Below are positions 22,441-31,849 of a DNA stretch of 43,263 bases, in pieces. A program made the translations under genes and the position numbers. The notes beneath the pieces were generated by a model. That model made no database searches and had not been told where the DNA came from. It worked only from the letters and a program-made list of their open reading frames with translations. Positions within the stretch are counted from its first letter, which is position 1; each line of letters begins with the position of its first letter. Source of the DNA: a virus. The DNA lies in IMG/VR virus record IMGVR_UViG_3300006802_000177, positions 1-43,263 of that record. The stretch is one strand, 5' to 3'.

Positions 22441-23308
22441 CAAGTATTTTTTTTCCGTGAAAAGCGCAATCAAATGAATATTCATCGCATTCATAGGAAT
22501 CGCTTATTGGTTTTCTGTTTTTATATTTTTTTGCAGCAAAAGAAAATTTGCTAAAAAATTCTTCCGTATGCCAACAGTGTATTGTATAATAATCTCTAGA
22601 ATCATTTTTTGAAGTAGAGAAGTAATCAAACTTATCTGTTTTTTTAATTTTTAATCCACTAGAATTAATAGCTACATGTCCAGCGTACAAAAGTATTACT
22701 CCAGCATACCATCTTGGCCATTTGCCTTCGTGCTTATCAAACTCATTTTTTAAAAAATAATTTACATAATCTAAGGTTCTTGCTCCTTGTCTTATCATAT
22801 TTTCTGTAGTAGAAAACCAAGTCGAGCCAATATTTGGGATGTTTTGATCTGGCAAGCTCAAGTTTTGCATAATCAAAGGAAGTTTTTTTCTTGCGAATTC
22901 ACTTGAGTAAGCAGCTACGCCAGTAAAAATCTCATCTTCTTTAATTTCTACTTCTAAGATCCCTTCGCACAAAAATGTATCAACATCTAATCTTAGGCAG
23001 TATTTATAATTCAATAAATGATCCATGCATTTACTGTCTACAAATGGGGCAAACGAATCTGTATATCCATATTGATTGCCAGAATAAGCATATCTGAAAT
23101 GATCACTTTTAGAAAGTTCATCCAGTTCTATAAATATACAATGATCTTTAGGGATAAGTTTTTTTATGGAGAGTGGGCCGCATACCAAGAAATCAAACTT
23201 TTCATAAAGTTTTGTTTTATGCGCTACGCTGTAATACAATCCGTAAAACTGCTCAAGGTAATTGCCTTTATGTGGTATATAAACAACTATAACAGAGTCT
23301 TTTTTCAT
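22427..23308 (-). CDS. GT-A fold glycosyltransferase-like protein
   Basis: 293 residues. YCLRLDVDTFLCEGIL carries a D-x-D motif expected of GT-A enzymes. KWPRWYAGVILLYAGH and YYTIHCWHTEEFF could form acceptor and metal-binding segments. The chain resembles phage/algal DUF7164-type proteins. One of three glycosyltransferase-like genes in a row. Confidence 0.55.
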   Translation of the reverse strand: MKKDSVIVVYIPHKGNYLEQFYGLYYSVAHKTKLYEKFDFLVCGPLSIKKLIPKDHCIFIELDELSKSDHFRYAYSGNQYGYTDSFAPFVDSKCMDHLLNYKYCLRLDVDTFLCEGILEVEIKEDEIFTGVAAYSSEFARKKLPLIMQNLSLPDQNIPNIGSTWFSTTENMIRQGARTLDYVNYFLKNEFDKHEGKWPRWYAGVILLYAGHVAINSSGLKIKKTDKFDYFSTSKNDSRDYYTIHCWHTEEFFSKFSFAAKKYKNRKPISDSYECDEYSFDCAFHGKKILDENR

Positions 23309-23325
23309 ATTTACTATACAATATG

Positions 23326-24099
23326 TTATTGAAAATTTTGAGAAACTCCACTATGGCCTTTACCAATTTGACCTAAATGTATAACTGGAACTGGTTCTGG
23401 CAAAACCGACATAGCGCTTCTTTCAACAAAAAAATGCCTAAACTGAGAATCACTTCCGCCAGCTGTAGGAAAACAAGGATGAATCATTCCTGTTTCTTTT
23501 AATACAGGAGAGTAATCTTTTTTGCTTTTAATTAGCGGGGCGATTAATTCATTAAATTCATCTTGATTTATTTTTATTTTTATTTTTTTTATTTCTTCGA
23601 TAATTTTGCTTTGTAAATGAAACATTTGAAAAAATCCTACTCCTAGTTCTTTGTTATCCAAACGAACCATAGAGTTAATATCCAATAACTCTGGGCTATA
23701 AGCAACTTTACGGGTAAAATCCAAAAATTCTTTTCTAGATTCAATAATTAATCTACGTGTGCAATAAAGATTGTTTTTGTCTAATTTTGTATTCTTAAAT
23801 ATTCCATAAAAAGGAGTGGGGAAAACGATATCGCAATCTGTTAAAACAACCCATTCTTGGTATTTTAAGTTTTTAAAACCTTCGTTAATTGATCTACCTT
23901 TATCAAAGCTTGCTCCATTTTTATAAAATAAATCCGTCTCTACGCAGCAGACATCATTTTCTCCGCAGATTTTTTGGGTTTCATAATCTGTTGGAGTTGT
24001 AATAACGATTATATTGTTGAATTTATCTTTATTAATAGGTAGTGTTTCTTTTAAAAAAGAAGACCTACCTACACAGGTCATTATGGCTTCTACTTTCAT
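23326..24099 (-). CDS. GT-A fold glycosyltransferase-like protein
   Basis: 257 residues beginning MKVEAIMTCVGRSSFLKETL; WVVLTDCDIVFPTPFYGIF gives a D-C-D motif of nucleotide-sugar binding. HPCFPTAGGSDSQFRHFF and PVIHLGQIGKGHSG form the second half. Probable glycosyltransferase; sugar unknown. Confidence 0.55.
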   Translation of the reverse strand: MKVEAIMTCVGRSSFLKETLPINKDKFNNIIVITTPTDYETQKICGENDVCCVETDLFYKNGASFDKGRSINEGFKNLKYQEWVVLTDCDIVFPTPFYGIFKNTKLDKNNLYCTRRLIIESRKEFLDFTRKVAYSPELLDINSMVRLDNKELGVGFFQMFHLQSKIIEEIKKIKIKINQDEFNELIAPLIKSKKDYSPVLKETGMIHPCFPTAGGSDSQFRHFFVERSAMSVLPEPVPVIHLGQIGKGHSGVSQNFQ

Positions 24100-24103
24100 A
24101 TGA

Positions 24104-24475
24104 TTAGCCTAAATATCCTTTTACATATCCATTGGATAATAAATAAGAATTGACATTCAAGCTTTTATTTTGATGACTTACTAGAAGAGTTCCTAAAACC
24201 CTTCCGAATTTACCAGTTTTATCAAGCTGTGTTTGGATGATAATATCTCGACTGCTTAAAAGTTCTTCTAGTTTATCTTTAGCCTTGAGCCCTAATTCTT
24301 TTTCTGCAATACGCTTTGATTTGTCTTCGATTTTTTTTTGTAGTTTTATCTCTGGAGCATTTATTCCAAGTAGTCTTATTCTTTTATGAACAGATATCCC
24401 AAAGCCAAGATCAATTGTACCATCAACTGTATCTCCATCAATAACCCGATCTAATTTAAAGTTGTACTCATACAT
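24104..24475 (-). CDS. thermonuclease-family nuclease (SNase)
   Basis: Staphylococcal-nuclease fold: VIDGDTVDG, KRIRLLGINAPE (catalytic Arg and Glu region) and KFGRVLG (second Arg), all with family spacing. 123 residues, no signal peptide, so probably acts in the cell on host or phage nucleic acid. Confidence 0.85.
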   Translation of the reverse strand: MYEYNFKLDRVIDGDTVDGTIDLGFGISVHKRIRLLGINAPEIKLQKKIEDKSKRIAEKELGLKAKDKLEELLSSRDIIIQTQLDKTGKFGRVLGTLLVSHQNKSLNVNSYLLSNGYVKGYLG

Positions 24476-24476
24476 A

Positions 24477-24692
24477 TTAATTATTTTTTTTAGAATTATA
24501 AACTGCCTCTAGTATTTCTAAGATTTTTTTATCTCTAACTGGAGAGAGTGTTTTCTTGTGAAAACACCCAAGCCACCCACAAAAGAACAATTCTTTGTAT
24601 ATGTAAGGGAAAATGATGAATAGTTTCTTCGTTATTGATAACTCAATTTCATATCCAGCACATTTTTTAATTATGCTTGATACATTTATCAT
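24477..24692 (-). CDS. hypothetical protein (71 aa)
   Basis: Unrecognised. Hydrophobic centre (KLFIIFPYIYKELFFCGWLG) and basic end. Starts in an ATGA-type overlap with the coiled-coil gene. Confidence 0.5.
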   Translation of the reverse strand: MINVSSIIKKCAGYEIELSITKKLFIIFPYIYKELFFCGWLGCFHKKTLSPVRDKKILEILEAVYNSKKNN

Positions 24693-25174
24693 CGACCATA
24701 AAGACCATTAAATATAGACTCAGACCTATTTCTTAGTCTCGCTCTTCTTTCGGCAGCCTGCTCTTCTCTCTCTTGCCTGAGGCGTTCTTGTTCAGCAGCA
24801 GCATCAATTAAAGCTTCATTTTCAGAGGAAAGTTTAGATAGTTCTTGCAAGAGTTCTTGTCTACGAGCCTCTCTATCTACAGACTCTTGAGAATAGGTTT
24901 CAGTTTCCCTCTCTAAATCTCTCAACCTTGCATAAAGTTCTGCTTCTTCACGTTCTGCTTCCTCTTTTCTTAGTCTATCTGCCTCTTCTTGTTCTGGAGT
25001 GCCTCTAGCACAGATTAAAAATAAAACCTTTTGATTTGGATCTTCGTTAACTATATCTGATGTATAGTCAACTAGATCTAACCATTGGTCCTTATCTAAA
25101 GAAACATAATTAACGCTTTCTTTTACCTGTTCTGGTAAAGAACTATCTGTAACTAATGCATAATCAAGATTCAT
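24689..25174 (-). CDS. coiled-coil protein (161 aa)
   Basis: The first ~55 residues look globular (VSLDKDQWLDLVDYTSDIV, KVLFLICARG). From about residue 60 on, an R/E-rich continuous helix (EEAEREEAELYARLRDLERE) runs to residue 150. Typical of a scaffold-like or filament-forming protein; function unknown. Confidence 0.6.
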   Translation of the reverse strand: MNLDYALVTDSSLPEQVKESVNYVSLDKDQWLDLVDYTSDIVNEDPNQKVLFLICARGTPEQEEADRLRKEEAEREEAELYARLRDLERETETYSQESVDREARRQELLQELSKLSSENEALIDAAAEQERLRQEREEQAAERRARLRNRSESIFNGLYGR

Positions 25175-25190
25175 GATTTATGATGTACAC

Positions 25191-25541
25191 TTATCTTAAC
25201 ATTTCTGGTACTTCATCAATATCATTTTCATTGATTATTTCAATATCATTTTCAATGTCGTTTTCAATGCCGTTTTCAATAGCCTTTACGCTTTCAAACC
25301 GAATGCTATCGGACCCTTGAATAGACGAATTTTTATCTTCTGATTGATAAACTACAAAATCTGGAGCCTTTGGATTTTTAGATTTATTTTTATTAGTAAA
25401 GATAACTAATTTATACTCTCTTTCTACTCCGAATTCGCCAACCTTAATAAATCCAGATAAGTAATTTTGGTTTTTGCCTTCTCGCCTCCATAGGGCTCCA
25501 AGTTCGCGTTTATTCCAATCAGTTTTATTTTCTTCGCTCAT
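25191..25541 (-). CDS. DUF736-like protein with acidic repeat tail
   Basis: The N-terminal ~75 residues (LGALWRREGKNQNYLSGFI, YKLVIFTNKNK, APDFVVYQS) resemble small DUF736-type phage proteins, which may form an OB-like fold. The tail holds an imperfect tandem IEND/IEN repeat (ENGIENDIENDIEIINENDI), encoded by near-identical 12-bp DNA units. Function unknown. Confidence 0.6.
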   Translation of the reverse strand: MSEENKTDWNKRELGALWRREGKNQNYLSGFIKVGEFGVEREYKLVIFTNKNKSKNPKAPDFVVYQSEDKNSSIQGSDSIRFESVKAIENGIENDIENDIEIINENDIDEVPEMLR

Positions 25542-25567
25542 AATTATATTTTAGGTTTAGTATTATA

Positions 25568-25744
25568 TTAAAGATCAACTCCTGCGTCAAATAATTTTCT
25601 TATATTATCTAAAAATTTTTTTTTGTCTTTTTCGCTTAGGGAAGAGTATTCTTTTTTAATTTGATTATATTTTTTTCTAACAATAGGATCTTCGCTTTGT
25701 GCGTTGATAATTTTTTTTATTTCTTTAGCCTTCTTTTTATTCAT
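25568..25744 (-). CDS. hypothetical protein (58 aa)
   Basis: ATG 25744 in an ATGA overlap with the 24-residue ORF upstream. Basic and helical (NKKKAKEIKKIINAQSEDPI, KKKFLDNIRKLFDAGVDL). Strong placement in the operon driven by the promoter at 25841. Confidence 0.6.
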   Translation of the reverse strand: MNKKKAKEIKKIINAQSEDPIVRKKYNQIKKEYSSLSEKDKKKFLDNIRKLFDAGVDL

Positions 25745-25815
25745 GGGTATTTTTTTCCAAAAAGAGCAATATATGCAATGACTGTGCCTGCTAGGTAGAT
25801 AATTACTTGTTCCAT
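25741..25815 (-). CDS. 24-residue membrane peptide
   Basis: ATG 25815; MEQVIIYLAGTVIAYIALFG then KKYP. One hydrophobic helix with a basic end, first gene after a consensus promoter (leader about 19 nt). Confidence 0.5.
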   Translation of the reverse strand: MEQVIIYLAGTVIAYIALFGKKYP

Positions 25816-25840
25816 AATTTTATTTTAGATTAAGGAATAT

Positions 25841-25869
25841 AATATATGTTAATTTTAGGATTTTGTCAA
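25841..25869 (-). promoter_or_regulatory. strong sigma70 promoter
   Basis: TTGACA (25864-25869), 17-bp spacer, TATATT (25841-25846). A T6A6 tract lies upstream as a possible UP element. Drives the string from 25815 to at least 24104. Confidence 0.85.
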
Positions 25870-25885
25870 GACGTTTTTTAAAAAA

Positions 25886-26422
25886 TTATCTAAATTCTTT
25901 TCTCAGCAATCTCCAGCGATCAGAGTCAATCTCCTTACTGCCACTATCAATAGCGTACAGCATTTCTACGATTTCGTCAAGCGAATTATAAATATATTTA
26001 TGGGGGAACATTCCCAGCATCCATAATGGAGTCTTTGATTTGCCTCCCTCCATACTAACAAATACGGGTTTTTTCATTCTAACTGCTGTTACAATTTCTT
26101 CTGCGCTCCCCCAGCTTGCTACGTCTGGGACAAGATGAGCAATAATAAAATCCGAACGATCAACTAAATTAAGGTCATACGCTCTAATGGTTTTCATTCG
26201 ATCTGTAACTCTATCATACTGCTTGGTTTTCATCCAAACATCCATTTCGTGACGAGTCGCTTCATCTTCCTCTACGTCCTTTATAAAAGGTTTTTTATAA
26301 GGGTCAAAGCAAGTCACACCTAAAGGAGTTAACTTGGCAGTTATTTCTTCCCTCCAGTTTCTGCCACTTAAATATTGCATGTGGCCGACTAGATAGGTTT
26401 TTGTTTTATCTAACAAATTCAT
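25886..26422 (-). CDS. nucleoside 2-deoxyribosyltransferase-like protein
   Basis: 178 residues with TYLVGHMQYLSGRNWREEI at the start, CFDPYKKPF, VDRSDFIIAHL, and ASWGSAEEI near residue 125. This is the pattern of nucleoside 2-deoxyribosyltransferase-fold proteins, with the S-W-G-x-x-E active-site-like motif. Could exchange bases on deoxynucleosides or act as a hydrolase on (modified) nucleotides. Confidence 0.7.
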   Translation of the reverse strand: MNLLDKTKTYLVGHMQYLSGRNWREEITAKLTPLGVTCFDPYKKPFIKDVEEDEATRHEMDVWMKTKQYDRVTDRMKTIRAYDLNLVDRSDFIIAHLVPDVASWGSAEEIVTAVRMKKPVFVSMEGGKSKTPLWMLGMFPHKYIYNSLDEIVEMLYAIDSGSKEIDSDRWRLLRKEFR

Positions 26423-26431
26423 TATGCCATA

Positions 26432-26460
26432 AGCATAACATACTTAAATTAAAAAGTCAA
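26432..26460 (-). promoter_or_regulatory. promoter of the deoxyribosyltransferase gene
   Basis: TTGACT (26455-26460), 17-bp spacer, TATGCT (26432-26437). The ATG at 26422 follows by 9 nt, leaving a leader of only 2-3 nt. Confidence 0.7.
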
Positions 26461-26463
26461 GGA

Positions 26464-26826
26464 TTATTTTATCCTAAGCGTCTCCCAGCGAATTTTTTTC
26501 TCTTCCACCTGTTTCTTAACTCTACGCTGGTTTACATTTAACTGACTATTCCCAGTCTTAACCTCCATAAATATTATTTCTTCTTCTTCAAAAACGATAA
26601 AGTCAATAGGTGTGGCTAAAAATCTTGCTTGTTTGCGGTCATATTTAAAATCTTTTAATAGCGGCGCAAAATGTTCGGCAATCTGGCCAGTTCTAACTTC
26701 TGAGCTTTTCTTTTGAGACTGTAGATTTTTAAATTTTTCAATTAAAATGGCACGATCTCTTCTCCACAATAGTCCCATAATTAAGCAAACATGAAGAAGG
26801 GATAATAAAATTATTTTTTCTTTCAC
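26464..26826 (-). CDS. Holliday-junction-resolvase-related endonuclease (COG4741-like)
   Basis: 120 residues. An N-terminal hydrophobic segment (IILLSLLHVCLIMGLLW) precedes EVRTGQIAEHFAPLL, ARFLATPIDFIVFE and IIFMEVKTGNSQLN. The D...E-x-K motif and R-T-G-Q start match the COG4741 family of nucleases distantly related to archaeal Hjc. Membrane anchoring is unusual for a resolvase but common in this family. Confidence 0.75.
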   Translation of the reverse strand: MKEKIILLSLLHVCLIMGLLWRRDRAILIEKFKNLQSQKKSSEVRTGQIAEHFAPLLKDFKYDRKQARFLATPIDFIVFEEEEIIFMEVKTGNSQLNVNQRRVKKQVEEKKIRWETLRIK

Positions 26827-26835
26827 TTGTAATTA

Positions 26836-28632
26836 TTAGGGCTTTATTATTTTTTTTACCACAATATTATTATTTTTGACAGAAATTTCAAAATCTTTGT
26901 CCTCGGACAATAGCAGGGGAGCTAATTGTTTTTCTATATTGTCTTCAATTAATCTTTTGATTGGCCTAGCGCCATCTTTTTCTTTGATGGATTGATCTGT
27001 TAATATGGATAATGCTTTAGCTGTGATCTTTAATTTTATCCCAGAATTTAAAAGGTTGTTTTTTAAATTATCTAATTCAATTTTTAATATATTTTTTATT
27101 TCATCTTTGTTAAAATTCTTAAATACAAGAATATCATCTAATCTATTGATAAGCTCTGGTTTAAAAAATTTAGAAACTTCCTTCATTACCATAGAGGTGG
27201 TGTCTGTTTCTGATTCTAAGAACCCCATGTTTTTTGGAGCTTTAATTGCGTTTGCTCCAATGTTTCCAGTTAAAATGATAATTGAATTAGAAAAGCTTGC
27301 CTCCCTGCCAAAATTATCAGTTAACTTTCCTTCTTCTAATATTTGAAGTAAGATGTCAAAAACAGCAGGATCTGCTTTTTCAATTTCATCAAACAAAACA
27401 ACTGAATATGGATTTTTTCTAACTTTTTCTGTTAATTGGCCACCTTCTTCATATCCAATATAACCTGGGGATGCTCCAACCATTCTATTTGTGCTAATTT
27501 TATCCGAGTATTCGGACATATCTAATTGTATTAACTTATTTTCACTACCAAAAAATTCTTTAGCTAGAGTCTTTGCGAGAAAAGTTTTTCCAACTCCACT
27601 TGTCCCTAGGCACAAGAATGCCCCAAATGGTTTGTTTTTTTTCTTTAAAGGGGTATGTCCCCTCAGTAGACAATTATAAATTTTATCTACAGCCTCTTGT
27701 TGTCCTACGACAATTTTATTTAATCTTTTGTTTAAAGCAGAAAATCTTTTTAAGGAAGTATTATATAAGGATTCTATTGGTATTTTTGCTTTTTCTGAGA
27801 CAGCCTCATATAAATACAACTCATCAACTAATGTTTCGGAAGAGGTTTTTTGACTCATCCATTCTTGCAAAACATTTTGATATGTTTGAAACAGTTCGTT
27901 CTGCTTCTCTTTTATTAGTTTATTATTGGGGTCATGATCTTCTTGGATCATAAGGTCCTCTAGCTGTGCCTCTAGGTCTTTAGCTTTATCTGGTCTTTGA
28001 AAGTTTTTAATTTTAGCTTTTGCTCCAGACTTATCTAGTAAATCTATAGCTTTATCTGGAAAGCTTTTGTCAGTTATGTATTTATCTGCAAAATGAACAC
28101 AGAGTTCTAAGAAATGATCTGTATATAATACTCCGTGAAAACTTTCATAATTTGACTTGATTCCTTTTAGTATTTCTAAAGATTCCTCTTTTGAGGGTTG
28201 AGCAACTTTAATAGATTGAAACCTACGATCTAAAGCTCCGTCTTTTCCGATTGTTTTTTTATGTTCCTCATGAGTAGTTGCACCAATACACGTAAGTTCT
28301 CCACGAGCAAGTGCAGGTTTTAACATATTCGCCGCATCCATTGTACCTTCTCCGCTGCCTGCACCAACTAATGTATGGATTTCGTCAATAAATAAAATAA
28401 CATCTTCAGACGAGGAGGCTTCTTTAATTATTTTTTTCAATCTTTCTTCGAATTGTCCACGATATTTTGTGCCAGCAATAAGCATTGCTAAATCTAATCC
28501 ATAAATCTGTTTATTTAACAAATGCTCTGGAGCTAATCCTTTGACAATTTGCGAGGCCAAACCTTCAATTATGGCGGTTTTCCCAACTCCTGGATCACCA
28601 ATTAGAATAGGATTATTTTTTTCTTCTGACAT
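26836..28632 (-). CDS. ClpA/ClpC-type unfoldase, main part (D1 and D2 AAA+ domains)
   Basis: 598 residues from an internal ATG, but the reading is the -1 continuation of the ORF at 28602. D1: [14 protein letters not shown] (Walker A), [12 protein letters not shown] (Walker B), [12 protein letters not shown] (pore loop). A short M-like linker follows. D2: [34 protein letters not shown] (pore loop). After [11 protein letters not shown] comes NMGFLE, where MGF sits at the place of the ClpP-docking L/I/V-G-F/L loop. No ClpP gene is visible, so host ClpP is the likely partner. With the frame joined, the protein is 810 residues, the usual ClpC size. Confidence 0.85.
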   Translation of the reverse strand: MSEEKNNPILIGDPGVGKTAIIEGLASQIVKGLAPEHLLNKQIYGLDLAMLIAGTKYRGQFEERLKKIIKEASSSEDVILFIDEIHTLVGAGSGEGTMDAANMLKPALARGELTCIGATTHEEHKKTIGKDGALDRRFQSIKVAQPSKEESLEILKGIKSNYESFHGVLYTDHFLELCVHFADKYITDKSFPDKAIDLLDKSGAKAKIKNFQRPDKAKDLEAQLEDLMIQEDHDPNNKLIKEKQNELFQTYQNVLQEWMSQKTSSETLVDELYLYEAVSEKAKIPIESLYNTSLKRFSALNKRLNKIVVGQQEAVDKIYNCLLRGHTPLKKKNKPFGAFLCLGTSGVGKTFLAKTLAKEFFGSENKLIQLDMSEYSDKISTNRMVGASPGYIGYEEGGQLTEKVRKNPYSVVLFDEIEKADPAVFDILLQILEEGKLTDNFGREASFSNSIIILTGNIGANAIKAPKNMGFLESETDTTSMVMKEVSKFFKPELINRLDDILVFKNFNKDEIKNILKIELDNLKNNLLNSGIKLKITAKALSILTDQSIKEKDGARPIKRLIEDNIEKQLAPLLLSEDKDFEISVKNNNIVVKKIIKP

Positions 28633-29267
28633 AAGATTTCGCAGATTTGTTTAACTTCAGCATCCCTACCAATAATATTATCTATTTTTTTTTGAATTAC
28701 CAATTCATTGAAGTTAATAGCGAACCTAGATAAATATTCTAATTTATTAACATTCTGTTCGAAATTTTCATCAATATTATTGATTTGTGGCTCTGGCGTG
28801 AATGTTAAAGGCTCACTTAACTCTAGAAAGTCTTTTTTTATTGCAGCCAAAATCGTATGAGGATCTATCTGCATTTCACGACAATAGCCATTAATTGGCG
28901 AGTTGCTGTATTGAGAAAAAGCTAAAAACAAATGTTCTAAACCTAAATAATCATGATCATATTTATTTGCAATTGCATGAGCGATTTCAATTACCCTGTT
29001 TGCGTCTATAGAAAATGTAAATTTTTCAGAATTTTGCTGGGGGAAATTTTTATTCAAATCAATTAAGGTTAATACATAGGATTCTATAGCTTCAATATCT
29101 ATTTTAGACCTGACTAAAATATCGAAAATTTCATCTGTTTTAGTAGCTAAAATACCATAGCAAAGATAATTAATGTCTATAACATATGTTTCATTTTCTT
29201 CTGCTGCTTCTCTAGCTATTTGTATGGCTTCTATGGCTTTAGGGGTAAAATTTGGTAGTTTTTTCAT
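28602..29267 (-). CDS. ClpA/ClpC-type unfoldase, N-terminal part, joined by -1 frame change
   Basis: 221 residues in the zero frame. Two Clp N-domain repeats ([39 protein letters not shown]) and then [20 protein letters not shown]. The family continues K-K-x-N-N-P-x-L-I-G; here the zero frame ends at IILF after an A7 run (28616-28622), while the -1 frame reads [17 protein letters not shown]. One extra A or slippage at this run restores an intact ClpC. The run is not the canonical X-XXY-YYZ phase, so transcriptional slippage or an assembly under-call is as likely as ribosomal frameshifting. Overlaps the polymerase gene stop in TAATG. Confidence 0.85.
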   Translation of the reverse strand: MKKLPNFTPKAIEAIQIAREAAEENETYVIDINYLCYGILATKTDEIFDILVRSKIDIEAIESYVLTLIDLNKNFPQQNSEKFTFSIDANRVIEIAHAIANKYDHDYLGLEHLFLAFSQYSNSPINGYCREMQIDPHTILAAIKKDFLELSEPLTFTPEPQINNIDENFEQNVNKLEYLSRFAINFNELVIQKKIDNIIGRDAEVKQICEILCQKKKIILF

Positions 29268-31849
29268 TATTTTATATCACCAAGCTTCATGTATATTTGT
29301 TCGCTAACAATAGATATGTTATCAATAAATAATATTTCATCACCTTTTCTCGCTGAGAAAATCACTATACTTTCTTTTTTAGGGATGGTATTTGTTTTTA
29401 AGAAATCATCAACTCTATTTCGCTGTACCAATCGCCCGTTGGCCATTGAGCGACCATTTAAAAGAATTCCATCTACAGTAGCCGTTTCATCTGAAAATGT
29501 AAATTTAATATAATCATTTCCATTTTGACTTTTTCTTTTGAACGCATCTTCAACTACTCCAATGAATGTGGAACTATCTCTTTCCTCCATGCTTTTGCTA
29601 TATAGTAAATCATTTACTCCAGAATCTCTAAAAACTTCTTTGAGTTTGTGTGTATAGCTGTAGCCTAATAATTTCTTTTCAAAATACCAATTAGCAAATT
29701 TTTCATGCTGTTTGTTTTGAATATATATTTTTTTGTAATTTTCATACTTTTTCTTAAAAGTTAAAAATCTTTTTTCAGACATTAATATTTTCCCGTCATC
29801 AGCTAATGTTTGATCTCTTTGCGTTTCTGCAATACAGTCTAATAGTTGATAGTTTTTTCTTTCGCCCATTGCTATAAAATTGCGCTTTTCTCTATCAGTT
29901 AAAATATTAAAAGCCTGCGCTTCTAATACTAATAGAGAGCGGCTACCGCTTGAGCAAGAAGACATAGCTCCAGCTTGAATAAGAGCAGAAAGCATTCCTA
30001 TGTTTAACCCCGCACTTTTGGCTGTAAGAAAGATATCATACTTGTTAGATCTTGTTGAATCCCTAAAGTCTTTTAAGTTTTCTAAAGATTTCTCACTTAT
30101 GCCCTTAATACTATTTAATCCATATCTAATACAATTTCCTTCTATTGTAAAATCCATATTAGACTTAATAAGATCTGGAGGCAAAAGTTTAATATTAAAA
30201 TGAGGAAGTTCTTGTGCTATTTTACATATTTCTTCATAAGGTGATGGTTCAAATTTTGTCATCTTTAATAAAGATTGAAAAAACTGAATAGGATATTTGA
30301 ATTTTAAATATGTAGTCCACGCAGCAAGCTTTGCATAAGATATTGAATGGCTTTTGTTAAAGGAATAATTCGCACTATCTTCAGCAACCTTCCATAGAAT
30401 TGAACCCACTTCGTGCGGCAAGTTATTTTCAATCACTTTTTGTTCAATTTTGTTTTTCCATTTAGGCATTTCTTCTGTCTTTTTCTTGCCAACAATTCTT
30501 CTAAGTTGCTCTGCTTCATCAAGATTAAAGCCAATCTTAACTGCCATTTTCATTAATTGTTCTTGGTATAATGGTATGCCTCCAGTATAAGAGAGAATAT
30601 CATCAAAAAAATCATGAACAGTTTGAGATTCTCCAGTATCAGCAAATTTTGCGAAACTGTCCATAAAATCTAATGCTCCTGGCCTACCGATAGCGACTAC
30701 AGCACTTAACCTTTCGAGACTGTTTGGTTTGATTTTTTTACAAACCTTAAAATTAGTATCGGCCTCTATTTGGAACAAACCATGAGGGCAATTTAGGTCT
30801 TGCTGAAGTGGCTTAAAGATGTCTTCATCATCAACAGAAATAGAATCTATGTTTAAGTCTAGGGATTTACAAACATCATGAATTACGCTAAGGGTTCTTA
30901 ATCCTAAAATATCAAACTTAACCATCAACTCAGAAACCCAGTTCATATCATAGCCACTTACTAAGTTTCTGTCATTGGTGCTTTGTAATGGACAAATTTC
31001 TTCTAATTTTTGAAAAGAAATAGCTATTCCAGAGGGATGAACGCCAGTATTTTTATTTAGACCTTCAAGTTTTTCCGCAATATTTAAAATATTTTTATTT
31101 TGTTTAGACCATTCTTGAAATTTTTCACTTTCTTCCTGTGCTTCGCTCAACTTGGAGACTTTGCCAAATTTTTCAGGTATATAATTACTAACAATATTAA
31201 CATCCTGTTCTGAGTAATTGCCTACAATTTTCCCGCACTCCTTAATGCATAATTTACTCTTTAAAGTATTTAATGTTAAGATATTACAAGTCCTACCTGG
31301 GTACCTTTGTTCAATAAACTTTACTACTTCTTGTCTTCTTTCATAAGAAATATCATTATCAATATCAGCTAGTAGCGATCCATCTAGATAAGTCACTCCA
31401 TCCTTCCCCTTTATCTTTTTGGCTCGACTTTTGCTAACAAACCTTTCAAAATATAAATCATATTTAACTGGATCAACATTTGTGACGCCAATTAAATATA
31501 GAACTAAACAGCCAGCAGCAGAGCCTCTTCCTGGACCAGTGGGTATATTTTGTTCTTTACAAAAATTGTGAACGTCCCAGTTTAAGAGAATATAATCGAC
31601 AAAACCAAGATCTTCTAAAATATCTAATTCTTCTTTTGTTCTTTTGTAATAAACTTCATTGTTTTTAAATTTATTTATGCCTTTTTCTTTTATTCCCTCC
31701 CAGCAAAGTTTTTTGAGAAAAGTAAAGTTGGAAATTTCTTCTTTTATGTTTAATTTTTTATAAAACCTATCTTCAATTTTTATTTCTGGGAGCTTTACTC
31801 CTGCAGGGCAAGCGTCCTCGTAGTCTCCAAAGTCTTTAAAAAAATTCAT
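29267..31849 (-). CDS. DNA polymerase III alpha subunit, polymerase part (without PHP domain)
   Basis: 860 residues from ATG 31849, which lies in ATGA with the exonuclease stop. The catalytic region reads TGPGRGSAAGCLVLYLIGVT, then LLADIDNDISYERR holding the D-x-D metal ligands, followed by family motifs such as GVHPSGIAI and VKFDILGLRTLSVI. A helix-hairpin region (GLNSIKGISEKSLENL) and an OB-fold (FIGVVEDAFKRKS...IKFTFSDETATVDGIL) come at the end. The N-terminal PHP domain is missing and is encoded separately at 32975. This is the replicative polymerase. Confidence 0.95.
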   Translation of the reverse strand: MNFFKDFGDYEDACPAGVKLPEIKIEDRFYKKLNIKEEISNFTFLKKLCWEGIKEKGINKFKNNEVYYKRTKEELDILEDLGFVDYILLNWDVHNFCKEQNIPTGPGRGSAAGCLVLYLIGVTNVDPVKYDLYFERFVSKSRAKKIKGKDGVTYLDGSLLADIDNDISYERRQEVVKFIEQRYPGRTCNILTLNTLKSKLCIKECGKIVGNYSEQDVNIVSNYIPEKFGKVSKLSEAQEESEKFQEWSKQNKNILNIAEKLEGLNKNTGVHPSGIAISFQKLEEICPLQSTNDRNLVSGYDMNWVSELMVKFDILGLRTLSVIHDVCKSLDLNIDSISVDDEDIFKPLQQDLNCPHGLFQIEADTNFKVCKKIKPNSLERLSAVVAIGRPGALDFMDSFAKFADTGESQTVHDFFDDILSYTGGIPLYQEQLMKMAVKIGFNLDEAEQLRRIVGKKKTEEMPKWKNKIEQKVIENNLPHEVGSILWKVAEDSANYSFNKSHSISYAKLAAWTTYLKFKYPIQFFQSLLKMTKFEPSPYEEICKIAQELPHFNIKLLPPDLIKSNMDFTIEGNCIRYGLNSIKGISEKSLENLKDFRDSTRSNKYDIFLTAKSAGLNIGMLSALIQAGAMSSCSSGSRSLLVLEAQAFNILTDREKRNFIAMGERKNYQLLDCIAETQRDQTLADDGKILMSEKRFLTFKKKYENYKKIYIQNKQHEKFANWYFEKKLLGYSYTHKLKEVFRDSGVNDLLYSKSMEERDSSTFIGVVEDAFKRKSQNGNDYIKFTFSDETATVDGILLNGRSMANGRLVQRNRVDDFLKTNTIPKKESIVIFSARKGDEILFIDNISIVSEQIYMKLGDIK

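Noticed and set aside
27005-27953. Plus-strand ORFs opposite the Clp gene
   Set aside because: Antisense shadows of conserved AAA+ codons; no start signals.
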